Assembly (NCBI RefSeq): GCF_023856365.1
Contig: NC_064537.1
Location: 3,425,001 to 3,489,000 of the forward strand
Source: Brienomyrus brachyistius
Taxonomy: Eukaryota > Chordata > Actinopteri > Osteoglossiformes > Mormyridae
Length of the DNA: 64,000 bases
Direction of reading: 5' to 3'
Below the pieces are notes generated by a model. It did not search any database. It was not told the DNA's origin and saw only the letters and a program-made list of their open reading frames with translations. The translations under genes were made by a program, and so were the position numbers. Position 1 is the stretch's first letter. Each line of letters begins with the position of its first letter. Shown here piece after piece: positions 24,226 to 35,604 of the stretch.

Positions 24226-25574
24226 TTGGTGGCATGAGGGATCAGCGAGGGTTACAGTGGTCCTCAACAAATGAGTGTGTTAATGCCCAATGACGTTTAT
24301 TTAACGGGGCAAAAGGGAAATGTTTGCTGGAAGAGTGTGGTGCGATTTCAGGGCTGGAAAACCACAAAGCCACTTAAAACTGCACAGACTGAAACGGCCA
24401 TCCAGCACCACAGGAGCATGGCTGCAGATGGGGGGGGGGTGTGCTGTCCCAAAAATATCACCGACTGGCCTGACTTAAAATAGTCTTACCCAACACCCGC
24501 AGGACACCCAAACTCCCATCCCATGTGGGCCACTGGCTGCTCAGGTAGTAAAACCTTTTTAGACAAGATCTTTCTGGGGAAGTGGACTCGTCTGCCTTCC
24601 CCCACCCCCGCACCATCCCCAAGAGGCCAGCCTCGAATGCTAAACACAGCCCGCTCTGTGTCCTCACGAGATTCATTTCCTGGGTTTCATTTTGCAAAGG
24701 GCAGAAGCTTCCAGAAGGCGATGGATGATATCGCTGGAGAGAATGTGCTCCGTCCGCTGCCCTGCGAGACGAGGCCTTGTGCTATCGATTGGCTACTCCA
24801 GTTATGTGGTTTTTGCAGCCAACAGAAGATTTTCCCCGAGATTTAATGTGGGGGGGGGGACACACCTGCTTTTCATGGTCCGGCTCTCTATCCTGTCAGG
24901 TTTCCTTTTTTTACGGATCTGAGGCGAGTCGAGGAAGTGCGTCAGGGATGAACTTGTCAGAAATTTAGTGGGAAGACATCAGTTTTGCCGGAGGCACAGA
25001 AAGACGCCCCACCCCCCACCCCCACACCACACAGAAAGACACACATACACATTCACACTATATAAATAAAGGATCCAGCGATATTCCTGAGCCAGATCCA
25101 CCTGCCAGTTCGCTCTATTGATCTGGGCTGTAGTCCATGTGCGGACATTCGCCTGGGACCCCCGGGCCTTGTAAACACCCAGGTTTGTGGGCCAAGCAGG
25201 TCAGCTTGCATGAGGGAGGTCCTGTCTGGCTGAAAGCCCAGGTTCGACAGGCAGGCATCTGTACGCAGTATATGACACAGCTTCCAGAAGAGGGAGAGAC
25301 AGTGGGCGGGATTATCGTTTAATCACCGACGGCTTCAATCCAGCTCTCCCTGGTGCTGCTATTGTCTCACATTTGTGTAAACCAGGTAGTGACTGACAGA
25401 ACACAGCAGGTTGATGGATTTAGACAAGCACCATTCTTCCAAACAAAGGAGTGGTGTACGGGATGTGTGTCCTAAAGGCTGCAGTTTGCATAACAGATTG
25501 GTGCTGAAACGAAAGTCTTAGCATAGAGATTATGGTGTGACAACTTCACGGTGTGCAAACGTCTGAAAGGACTA

Positions 25575-25745
25575 CCACATGGAGATCAGGGAGGATCTGT
25601 CCACAGGCTGAGGATCTGAAAGGTCCCCCACATGGAGATCAGGGGGGATCTGTCCACAGGCTGAGGATCTGAAAGGTCTCCCACATGGAGATCAGGGAAG
25701 ATCTGTCCACAGGCTGAGGATCTGAAAGGTCTTCCACATGGGGGT
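25575..25745. repeat. 53-bp tandem repeat, about 3.2 copies
   Basis: Units start CCACATGGAGATCAGGG at 25575, 25628 and 25681, with a partial one at 25734. Each continues ATCTGTCCACAGGCTGAGGA and TCTGAAAGGTC. The period equals that of the array at 3.6-5.06 kb, but the sequences are unrelated. Confidence 0.93.
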
Positions 25746-26890
25746 CGGGGTTGCTTATGAATCATTTCTGGCAATTATTTCACGAAGCATTCTCCTAGTT
25801 GCCTCTTAGAAACGTTAAGCTGACTATTCCTGGCTAAAAGGGGGCCGTTTCCATCTGCCTCCTACCCCAGAGAGGAAACTTATTCGCAGGTTATGTTCCT
25901 ACAGTTGCACTCTCTGCATTTTCCAGAAGGATCTGCCCACATTTCATGGTGCTGAAACTTCAGTTTTCTCAGAAGAGAGATATGTAGCATGTCATTGTGT
26001 TTAAACCCACCCGTAGATGCCACTCTCTAGCTTATCAAACATCTGTTTCTCAACAATTAGCATTTTCTCATATGGGCCTTAAGCCCAAGCCCTTCTACAC
26101 ACACAGAGCGGCCTCCCCCCAGGGTGCAATAACCCCAAACAGTTCCTATGCTATAAGCAGTGCATTCAGCCTCCGTCTTCAGTTTATTTAACCTCATAGC
26201 TACAGAGTGTCTTACATGAGGCTAAAATGCTAGAACGGCATATGCATGCATTGCTATCGTATTGGCGGCCATTATGCCCACACGCTGTTGCAGACCGGGG
26301 CGTGTCGACCCCTGAAACTCTCACGGAAAGACGTCCGCGTCCATCAGTGCAGTCGAGACCCATGTGGCGAGCTTCACCACCCAAGATTTGCTAAATCAAC
26401 ACCCCCTCAGATGATGGCGTCCTAAGAAAACACCCATGTCTCCTAATGGGCAGACTGGCACTGGTGTCCATTCAAGGCCGGAGTGTTTGGTGCCCCCTCC
26501 CTCATTGGCAGGTTAGCACAGAGGCCTGCTAACCACCTGGCTGCTGGCCCCACCCCCCGGGCGGAGAATAGCACTCAGCCTGGGGTGACTTTCCCATAAG
26601 CAGAGTTGCTAACGATGTTAGCAACTTGGTGGTTGGAACTATGCAAGTATGTTGCAGGTGCTTCCCAAAACCACAGTTCGAACAAACGTTTGCAAACACC
26701 CATTAAGTTGTATAGTTCCATGGTAGTTGAAAGGTAGTTCCATGTAATTAAGTCGTTATTCAACATAATTGTAAGAGTATACGCAAATGCTAAGAGCCCA
26801 ATGAACACAATTTGGACTTACAGTCCTCTTCATTCGTATGTCTGCAAGTTTGTAAGTTCAAAGTTCATAAGTAGAGGAGAGTCTTTATAT
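25746..26890. other. Unique noncoding stretch
   Basis: No gene recognised. A 77-codon minus-strand frame (26575-26808) has a hydrophobic start but no identifiable family. Confidence 0.4.
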
Positions 26891-28560
26891 ATTTAGGGCT
26901 GCGCAGTAATGATATCGCAATATAACATCGAGTAATATTGCAATATTTATAAAACCAAAAAGAGTTGAATTTACCCAAAATAAATTATTGCCAAATAGAA
27001 CTTATCTAACAGTATAGTGTGTCTAGTAAGTTGGTGGTGTTGTCGGGAGTCGTGTTCCGGTTCCGACAAATGCGGTTTGATTATTACACACGCACACATC
27101 GCCTTGACGATGCTGAAACAGTAATAGGAAAAAACATATGGAAAGCGAATAACACGCGTGCAAATTAATGGCTAAAAATAATGAATCACTTCTTAATCAA
27201 TGAGAGCTTTCATTGCAATAAGAAAACAAGATAAAAAGATAAACGTAGCAGTGCTTGGATACAAATCCGCGGCTGGGTAGGTAAAGAATCTGGTATATTA
27301 TGGTGAGTATTATGCGTTCCCACCAGGGTCACTGAGCCACTAATCGGCTGTGGGAACAATCACAAATAAGGAATTTATAAGTGTTTATAGTGCGGTTTAA
27401 ATAAATAACTAAACAAAGAAATAAATATATAAATAGATGTGAATACAGATAGGGCCGATGTCACTAAATGAATTGTAACCAAACAGTTAATAGTTCTATT
27501 TTTTTCCTCTACAAAAGTCATCATACATGTAGGCCTGTCATATTATTATTATAATAATTCTTATTTTTAAGTTATTACTGTTATTATTGCTGTTATATGA
27601 CTGACACAATAAATTAATAATGCAATATTGGCACAGGGTCAGCAGCCGTCCTCCTCAACCTTTTGTGCCCCCCCCCCCCCCCCCCCCCCATTTGGCCAGC
27701 AGGTGTCGTTGTCCATCCTGTCCTCCCTGTTGTCCTTCGTGCCCGCAGTGTTTCCGCTGCTCCCCAGGCTGCCGCGTGTCTCTATGGGCTGACAGTGCAG
27801 CTACAAATCCTCTGCTCATGAGTTTGCGAGCAGCTTCCTCTTTATTCATAATTACTGGATTTTGTTCCCCAGTCTTTGTTTTCTATTTTAGTTTTCTTGT
27901 TCCTAGTTTTTGGTTTGCGTTCTGTTTTGGGTTTCGCTAGGCGCCTGTCTTTGTTATTATGTATATGGGCAAAATGTAAGTGAACGAATATGAAGTCAAT
28001 TTAAACTGTGGTACCTTAAATCCGACAAGTTAGCCCGATAAGCCAGTAACCCCTTTTCCTAGTACAGGCCCCTGGTCTTTGTTATATTCTTCTGTTTCTT
28101 AGTTTCCTTGTCTTTCTCTGGGTCCCTTGATTAAGTTTATTTGACCCCCCATTTCCCTGTGCATCATGATTACTCTGTCTGATTGCTCGTAGTCCTGCAG
28201 CCTCCCTGACTGCTTAATTGTTTCATGTTTCACGCCTCCTACTTCATAACCCAGTTCAGTTTGTATGTTTATATCACTGCCTTAGTTCCATTTCTTAGTT
28301 GGTCATTGTGTCAGAAGGTTAGATGTTAGTTTGTGTTGTATTATGAGTTTGTGGCCAGTTCCTGTATCTTGTTCCGTTGTCATTTATTGTAGTTAATTAT
28401 TTTCCCCATTTTGCCTTTTGACTCCCTGTGGTCTTTTTCTTTTGCGGTTTTACCCAGTGTGTTTAGTTACCATAACAAACCCCCTTTGTGTCTCAGAGCC
28501 GCTAGTGGATTGTCACCTCCTTTTGCCGCCGGCCCCCTGCCCCGTTTTCATGGCATACAA
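26891..28560. mobile_element. AT-rich belt of degraded transposon/LTR-like sequence
   Basis: The block starts with TTTAGGGCTGCGCAGTAATG and alternating ATATCGCAATAT words, which resemble the ends of fish DNA transposons of the AGGGCTGC type. A (C)22 run lies at 27668-27689. From about 27880 to 28480 a T-rich part repeats words such as TTCTTAGTTTCCTTGTC and TTCCTAGTTTTTGG, resembling old fish LTRs. No open transposase, integrase or reverse transcriptase frame is present. Family assignment is tentative. Confidence 0.3.
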
Positions 28561-28813
28561 CTGTCCTATTTAGAAATAATATTATGAAGTTTGAGTTTTT
28601 GCCCCTCAGAGACCAATCACTGCTGGAACCATTGCAGTTCGAACTACGGTGGTACTAACAAACTATGACGGTTTTGGGAAACAGTCATACTTCAGACGCT
28701 AACCTCTGTCGTCGGAGCAAGATATGCAGCTACAAACAGGGCTCCCGATAAAACGTGGTAGCCTGGCAACAGGTGCCCCCAAACAGTCAGCAGGGGCCCC
28801 CCATCCCCCTTCA

Positions 28814-28918
28814 GATGTTTTAAAAATGCAATAAATTTATAGCTAGAGTTTTCATGAGCAGAACACGCTAAATAAGTCACATGTTTATTTAATGTTTAGT
28901 GTAGTGGCCAGGAGGGGA
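28814..28918 (+). repeat. Dispersed repeat family X, copy C (most diverged)
   Basis: Shares with 32955-33112 and 47451-47625 the ordered words GATGTTT, then an AGCAGAA-containing part (GAGCAGAACACGCT), then TGTAGTGGCCAGGAGGGG. See copies A and B. Probably a non-autonomous element of unknown class. Confidence 0.55.
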
Positions 28919-29339
28919 TCTCCGAACATCAGGTTCCCCACAGAAACGTGTGGTTTGAATGGTGTGATACACAGCCCCATTTCAGCACGTATCTGTCAAA
29001 TGCTTCCTGTATTAAGACGAACACAGTGGCCCCGTAACTGGCCACATCATCCCAGTAGCATAGAATTAAAGAAATATGTTGAAATATGTTGAATGTCCCC
29101 CTGTCACTGCGATGATTTGGGAGGTAGTAATTGTCCGGTTTCACTGCTCACGATTCGGTGGAGTACCTCCAGCTCCACCTAGCAGACATACTGTGATTGA
29201 GGTGTGGACCGATTCTGACCGTGTGTGGATTAATCATCCTGAAATTCAGATACAGCACCCATATCGTCTGTGATTCACTCATAATATTGAATTGTGTAAC
29301 TTGTTTTTCATGAGAAGAATCAGCTTATCTTGTCCCAAG

Positions 29340-29710
29340 ATCTCTTGTTCTGGGATACTGATTTTGTTCAAGGATATTTGTCCAGTCCTACTTTTGATAA
29401 GCACCTCTGATCACTTATATAACTTATATACATTTTTCACAAATGACTGGTATCCTTATCTTATGTGAAAGACTCCTCGTTCTGGGATGCTTACCCTATT
29501 CAAGGACGCTTAGCATGTTTTCCCCAGGTTTTGGAGGGGTTTGCTGAAGACAGGGAAAGGTGTTGCTCAATATGTTTTGTACAACACTGGTCAGTGCATG
29601 AGACACCTGCCTTATCTTCATGGGGAGGGAAAGCACTGCTCAAGAATACTTGTCTAATTACTTTTAATTGGAATCATATCTAGCAGTTGGTGTGGGATAC
29701 TGATCTTATC
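29340..29710 (+). repeat. Diverged internal repeats
   Basis: Related phrases recur: TTCTGGGATACTGATTTTGT near 29349, TTCTGGGATGCTTACCCTAT near 29480, and GTGGGATACTGATCTTATC near 29692. Each of the first two is followed by a TTCAAGGA(Y)-type word. This suggests an old tandem duplication or transposon segment. No coding capacity. Confidence 0.45.
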
Positions 29711-29735
29711 TATAGAAAAGGGGAAGGTGTAGATT

Positions 29736-30370
29736 GTGGGAACGTGTTTTTATATTTTTTATTTTTAACCGCAAGCCGCATTACCCGGACAAGATTGGAA
29801 ATTTAAGAATGCCTTGCCTGAGTGGAGGGGTGAGCCTGGCCAGCTTGTCCCCTGCCCGCATGTAATGCCCAAAAATTAGTATAAATGAAGGGGGGAGATC
29901 TCAGTATTGGTTGGAGCCCAGCCGTGGGATCAGCACGCATCGCCCGGCACTTTCTCGGGACTCGCGTGTTGATATCCTGCCAGGACGGAAAGGGGCTCCC
30001 CAGTCTAAGAGTGAGGGAGGGTGATGATGGCACGTCTGAGTGTGAATAGTTTTGCAATGTCTGTTTACTGATTTAATCATTATTGGGATTAATTATCATT
30101 TTATGAGAATCACAATAACAATAATATTAATTGGTACTTTCTATGTATGTTTGTTTTATTGTTACTTTTTATATACATACATATAATACGTTGTATTGGC
30201 AGTTTATTGTTTATGATTTATAATATCATTGGATATCACTTGTGATATGGAATTATTTTGCATTGCCTTTGATCCAATATTTTGGTATTGATTTCAATGC
30301 AAGGTTATTTTGTATTACTTGTTTTTAAAGTAAATAAAGTGTTTTTATAAACGAACCTATGTGTGCCTGT
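29736..30370 (+). mobile_element. Possible solo LTR
   Basis: The segment begins TGTGGGAACG, has a TATA-like AGTATAAATGAAGG at about 29878, a CpG-containing leader-like part (29920-30000), a long AT-rich part and AATAAAGTGTTTTTAT at about 30334. This order (promoter, leader, polyA signal) is that of a retroelement LTR. No second copy, target duplication or internal region was found, so this may also be ordinary AT-rich DNA. Confidence 0.25.
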
Positions 30371-32380
30371 TTGTTCCTTCGAAAGCCCTATATCCCCCTC
30401 AAATCATCTTAAAACACATCCTTAGCAGAAGCTTCAGCCCTGAGAGGCTTCCAAACCTCTCCAGTAAGTGACCCTCCCACCAGTGATAAAAGATCATCGC
30501 GGTTTTACTTCAATCCCGCTCGCGTCTGCATCCATCTAGCTGACGGATAATTGCGGATATACCCCACAGTGGCATTAATACCGGTGACAGTGCGTTTGAT
30601 TAGGCCTGGCGGAACTGATTTCTGCCATCCGGGGGCCGGGCTTTAAGGGTGAACCCATTGGCTGACGGCCCATACACACGATTACAGTCACACATGCGAG
30701 CAGAGCGAAAAAAATTCTGTAATAACTCTTGATCACTGTCCCTGGGCGTTGATGGTTTGCTGGCCTCACACACTATGATTTGATGGACAAACAAAGGAAA
30801 ATGCAGAAGGATTCAAGGTCCATGAAGAAGCAAAATAGCATTCAGAGTCTGTGCTAAAGGGCTAGAGCAGATAAATATATGTATATCCATGGAATTCGAG
30901 TTGGGGTTGGAATCTTGTCGGGATTCCATGGATAGACGACTGTTCTTCATCCCAGAGTCCCTTGCAGGAACAGAGACAGGCAGTAGCCACACCGCTCCGG
31001 AGGCGATGGTGGATCGAGCATGCCCAGAAAGAACACCGTCACCGAATCAAGCTCGAGTGTCTGAAATCAGCCGTGCAATCAAAAGCCTTCTATTTTTAGC
31101 CGGAGATTATGCTCAAAAATCTGAAATCCACCCTTAGAATTTCCCAGCCTAAATTTCCAGCTGTAGATGAAATGTTTAAAATGACCTCTACTGAACATTA
31201 TATTATATGTTGTTCAATGCTTATGATACCACAAAAAAAAACACAGTGGCATTTGTTCAGAAGTAATTTTTCTTTAATGAACTTCTCTTGACCTCTTTGC
31301 AGCACCAGGAACCCAAAGAAAACTGAGGATGAGAAAGAGCAGGGCAGGCCGTCCCTTTAATGTAAATATCAAGGCATGAACATTCAAAGGTAAACACACA
31401 GCAGGAGCAGAAGACACGCGGCCGGAGCTGGAAAAAAAGCTGTAAGAATCACAATGCTTTATTCAACACGCAGATTTAATTCTCCGCAACATCATGATAA
31501 AAACGGAAAGTCCCCAGGCGTCCACAGCGGGCGAAGCAGCCCAGAATGAGGAGGGCCGGTTCACTGTCCACAGCCATGCGCTGTGATTTCCATTAAACAT
31601 GGGAGGGCTGCTGTCCGGATCTAAGCAAAACAAGCTTATTTAATAAAATATCTGCATCAGGATCGTCTCGTTGCAAGGCGCTGCACGTATATCAAGCGAA
31701 GGGAGTTTAACACACTGCAGGCACGGGAACGGAACCTCCCAGAACATCTTTCTCTGGTTCCTTTTTTTCTTAATTCCACGGGCTTTGCGAGTCTGTGGGC
31801 CACTTCTGCCTGACGCAGGGAGGTCGGACGAGCGGAGCGCTCTGCATCCCAGAAGTCGCAGGCGTGCAGTCAGGACCAGATGCGGAATCTGCTTCGTTCG
31901 CCTCGACCTGTCACTGTGTGCACCTCTTCTCTGGGTTCGCTTGGTACTTCTCCGTATAATAAGAGCGTGACTTTGACAAGAACACACCGTACTGCTGAAT
32001 GGATGAGGAAGAAAATTTAGGTTCAATTTTAGAATTTGTAGAGATGGATTTTGAAAATTAGTGCAAAACAGGAGAAATATGTAGAGGTAAACTTCCCTGG
32101 CATTAAATAGCAAATAGCAAAAGTACAAGTCTGGTAGTTCTTTCCTACAGGTTTGCTGAGTATTGGGTGCATTGGGGTTGTTGTACTTAGGCTGATAGTT
32201 CCAGAAAAGGAGTCAACTGAAATACCTTCTGATTGGATGGTTTGAATGTAACTAATGTGTGTAAACACACACATTCAGGGCTGGTGAGGATGAAGGGAAT
32301 AGTCTCCCTATACATGCGTATGAGTGTATCTATGCTTGCAAATATGCATTTGTGTAGTTGTGTGTGTATGTGCCTGAGAG
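30371..32380. other. Unique noncoding stretch
   Basis: No gene recognised. A repeat-free block at 31340-31560 (ATGTAAATATCAAGGC, CATTCAAAGGTAAACAC) looks like a possible conserved element. The 162-codon minus-strand frame at 31640-32128 shows no known domain. Confidence 0.4.

Positions 32381-32386
<6 letters not shown>

Positions 32387-32424
<38 letters not shown>
32387..32424. repeat. (TG)n microsatellite
   Basis: About 19 uninterrupted TG dinucleotides within a longer TG-rich region (32340-32460). Likely length-polymorphic. Confidence 0.95.
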
Positions 32425-32425
<1 letters not shown>

Positions 32426-32954
32426 ATCATTCTTCCTGTGGATGTGTGAGTGTTTATGCAAAATGACATGTTATTTATATCTGCGTTTGCCAGCAGATGT
32501 TTCTGCAAGTGTATGATTGTGGGGGGGGCACCGGCGTAAGTGGGCATGTGAGACAAAACTGATATGGATTTAACAGTGGGTCATGTGATCGCCCCTCTGC
32601 AGTTTTATGAACTGTTTGAGTAAATCGAAACTGGGCCCAGTAACATCCTACCAAATAAAACCAGGTGTCAGGCAGCAGGATGAGGCTGCAGTCAGGTGAT
32701 CAGTCAGTTCATAGGCCCCCGCCTGTGACCAACGGCCAATCCCACGAGGCTGGTCTTCATATTGGCTCCGCCCCCAAAGCACAGTCAGAGCCTAGCATTT
32801 AACTCCGGCCCAAAAAAGGAGCACAACCATAATCCAAATTCTTGGTCCACTTGCATAAACCCCACTTGCACTGGACTAACTGGGTGGGCTTTGTCTCAGC
32901 AAAGGGAAGAGAGGGAGGTGTCACTTCCGGCAGCTGGCTGTTTCACGCCCCCCC

Positions 32955-33112
32955 GATGTTTCAATAACTAGCTAGTAGAAGCTAGCCAGCTGTTTAGCAG
33001 AATATACTGCTTCACCATCTGTTACACAAGGAAGGTGTGTAATACTGTGTAGTGACTGTTTATGGCCAACAGGGGGGCTCGGGGCCACAGGAAAACATGC
33101 AGTCTGAGTGAG
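32955..33112 (+). repeat. Dispersed repeat family X, copy A
   Basis: Aligns with 47451-47625: GATGTTT, then AGCTGTTTAGCAGAATATAC, then CTGCTTCA, then GTAGTGACTGTTTATGGCCA, then ACAGGGGGGCTCGGGGCCAC. The copies share order and spacing with many substitutions. It carries a CTCF-like GGCCAACAGGGGGGC at 33064-33078. Class unknown. Confidence 0.65.
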
Positions 33113-33405
33113 CAGCACTATAAGGGCCCTGCATTTCACAGAACTTGAGTTTGTTACAGATTACGAAGAGACTCGGAATGATTAATGTGAGATTCGGTTT
33201 GCATCAGGAAGTCTATGCGGAAATATCTGGAAGACGGGATTCAGAAGGGGGCGTGATATGACATGTGAGGGTCATATAGCACAGACCCAGAGAGAGAGAA
33301 GCCTGACTGATGATTCAGTAACCAACAAGACTAAGTATCCTTTCCGGAACCTTCCCCACTCAGAAACCTCCCTGTGCTGTTTGCCGTGCTCCAGGAAGAG
33401 TCACC

Positions 33406-33687
33406 CCAGAGACCCGCCAGCAGAGACCTGCCACCAGAGACCCGCCAGCAGAGACCCGCCAGCAGAAACCCGCCAGCAGAGACCTGCCACCAGAGACCCG
33501 CCAGCAGAAACCCGCCAGCAGAAACCCGCCAGCAGAGACCTGCCACCAGAGACCCGCCACCAGAGACCCGCCACCAGAGACCTGCCACCAGAGACCCACC
33601 AGCAGAGACCCGCCACCAGAGACCTGCCAGCAGAGACCTGCCACCAGAGACCCGCCACCAGAGACCCGCCACCAGAGACCCGCCACA
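33406..33687. repeat. 14-bp minisatellite, about 20 copies
   Basis: Tandem array of AGAGACCCGCCAGC with C/T, G/A and AGC/ACC variants. It has no stop codon in any + frame and few on -, so at least five overlapping frames of 108-256 codons run across it on both strands. They differ only in the register of the same repeat and are not called as genes. Confidence 0.95.
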
Positions 33688-34140
33688 AACCGGAGCCAAA
33701 CGCAGGTGTTTTTTCTCGCCTGACTCGGTTACCCTTCCCGCTAAATGTCCGGATAATGCATCCACCCGCCAGGCCCTGGTGTCCAGCTGTGAGCGATGTT
33801 TTGTCTGTGAAAAACAAACACCGTCATGGCCCTGGGCACCAGGCGGAGGGGCGGCAGCTCTAATCCCACGAGAGCAGCCTCGCCGTCCTTCAGCGAACCT
33901 CTCAAGCCGACAACCTACCGTCAGGGAGCCAGAAACCATGAACGGGGGGAGGGGGGGTCCTGGGACTGTGGCTCTTATTGGAGAGCCGTGTGTGGGAATC
34001 ATATACAAGCAGCTTAAGAAGTGGACTGCTTTTTTGCTGGGGAAGGACGGAGCGGTGTACCGAGTGCTCATTGACATACTCATCAGATCACGGCCATTCA
34101 ATTAAGCCCTAGCCTCCGGAGAGCTGTTTACCTCCTTGTG

Positions 34141-34164
34141 TGGGTGGGGGTGGGGGTGGGGGTG
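34141..34164 (+). repeat. G-quadruplex-type GGGGGT repeat
   Basis: TGGGTGGGGGTGGGGGTGGG followed by GGTG: four G runs with one-base loops, a textbook G-quadruplex sequence. Confidence 0.8.
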
Positions 34165-34730
34165 CTGTGAAGGACTGTATTAATCTGCAGGGTTCCAACC
34201 ACCGCCCCGGTCAGTCGTGTACGTGCACGGTGAGGGACAGCAGATCCGAGAGCACATGAAAAAGGCCTGACTACTCAGTGACCAGTCCTGCATTAGTGGT
34301 CTACAGGGTATTTGCTAATGAATAACGATGAAATACTATCGATGACAAATAACTTAGACAATTAATATAGTTTCAAGAGAGTTTTCTGTCATATGCAGAG
34401 TGAACAGTTTCCTAATGCAATGAAGACACAGATAAACACAAAACACAATACTACAGATTTATGACAATGAATATGTAAACACAGTACAAAGTAGGCATGT
34501 AAATACACAACCAAAGTACACATACTATTATAGGCAGATACTGTAGCCCTATTCATACAAAGCTTCATTAAACAATAACAATAATAATAGTTTTTAAATA
34601 ATTGAATTTCTAATTAATAAGAATGACAGTGGACCCCAGATGACTAAGGAGTCGAACAAACGACAGCTGATGGGGGAAGGGGGATGTCAGAGCCGCCTTC
34701 ACAGTGTCCGTGTGAAACACAGCAGTGGCA

Positions 34731-34972
34731 GCCTCATCTTCATCATCATCAGCCTCATCTTCATCATCATCAGCTTCATCTTTATCATCATCAGCATCAT
34801 CAGCCTCATCATCAATCATCAGCCTCATCATCATCATCAGCCTCATCATCCTCCTCATCATCATCCTCCTCCTCCTCATCATCAGCCTCATCATCCTCCT
34901 CATCATCATCATCATCTTCCTCCTCATCATCAGCCTCATCATCATTATTATTATTGTTTTTATTATTATTAC
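34731..34972. repeat. CAT/CCT/ATT trinucleotide array
   Basis: A compound trinucleotide repeat, mostly TCATCATCATC with interspersed TCCTCC and GCC units, ending in (ATT)n at about 34945-34972. All three + frames are open (poly-Ser, poly-His, poly-Ile-type), explaining several overlapping frames of 95-155 codons that are not genes. Confidence 0.96.
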
Positions 34973-35080
34973 AGAGAGGAGGAAGACAGGAGAGGAAGAT
35001 GAGGGAGCCTGATTCCCTTAATGCAGTAGCCTCAATGGTCCTCTGCAGATTAAGGAGTCATGTGGCCCTCACTGCTCAAC

Positions 35081-35098
35081 CCCGCCCCCTAGTGGGGG
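35081..35098 (-). promoter_or_regulatory. CTCF-like motif
   Basis: The reverse complement reads CCCCCACTAGGGGGCGGG, a strong CTCF core match. Motif resemblance only. Confidence 0.35.
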
Positions 35099-35151
35099 CA
35101 AAATATAAATATATCTGGGGGGTTGATTTAGGGACAGCAAAGGGCAGTTAA

Positions 35152-35604
35152 AGGCTGATTTATACTTCTGCGTAGAATCTGTGCCATAGGTAGCCGTAGC
35201 CACGTAGCCTACACCATAAGTGACATGCACCTCCCCAGAAATGTGACTACAAGCATCAGGCTATGGTGTGCTGTATGTGACTACCTGCGCTGTAGGGTAC
35301 ACAGCTACCTGTGGTATAGGATACACGGTTACCTGCTTCATAGGCTACACAGCTAACTGAGGCATAGGGCATACAGCTACCTGTGGTGTAGGATATACCT
35401 GCTTCATAGGGTACACAGCTAACTGAGGCATAGGGCATACAGCTACCTGTGGTATAGGATACACGGTTACCTGCTTCATAGGCTACACAGCTACCTGAGG
35501 CATAGGGTATTCAGCTACCTGTGGTGTAGGATACACGGCTACCTGTGGTGTAGGATACACAGCTACCTGAGGTGTGGATTCTACAAAGAAGTTTAAATCA
35601 GCCT
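35152..35604. mobile_element. PIF/Harbinger-like MITE with internal minisatellite
   Basis: About 453 bp bounded by inverted repeats. The left end reads AGGCTGATTTATACTTCTGC then GTAGAATC; the reverse complement of the right end reads AGGCTGATTTAAACTTCTTT then GTAGAATC. The flanks TAA (35149-35151) and TAG (35605-35607) fit a 3-bp TWA-type target duplication. GCTGATTTATACTTCTGCG-type termini are typical of fish Harbinger elements. Between the ends, 35250-35580 is filled by a tandem array of about 24-bp units related to GCTACCTGTGGTGTAGGATA + CACG. No transposase is present. Confidence 0.75.

Larger units (their letters stand above)
22635..25570. other. Unique noncoding stretch
   Basis: No gene recognised. 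It contains a CTCF-like motif at 22981-22995, a candidate conserved element at 24040-24165 and a G-rich block at 24172-24225, listed separately. Short frames of 60-107 residues show no domain. Confidence 0.45.

Noticed and set aside
33331..34105. 256-codon - frame and 243-codon + frame
   Set aside because: Both are registers of the 14-bp repeat plus flanking chance sequence.
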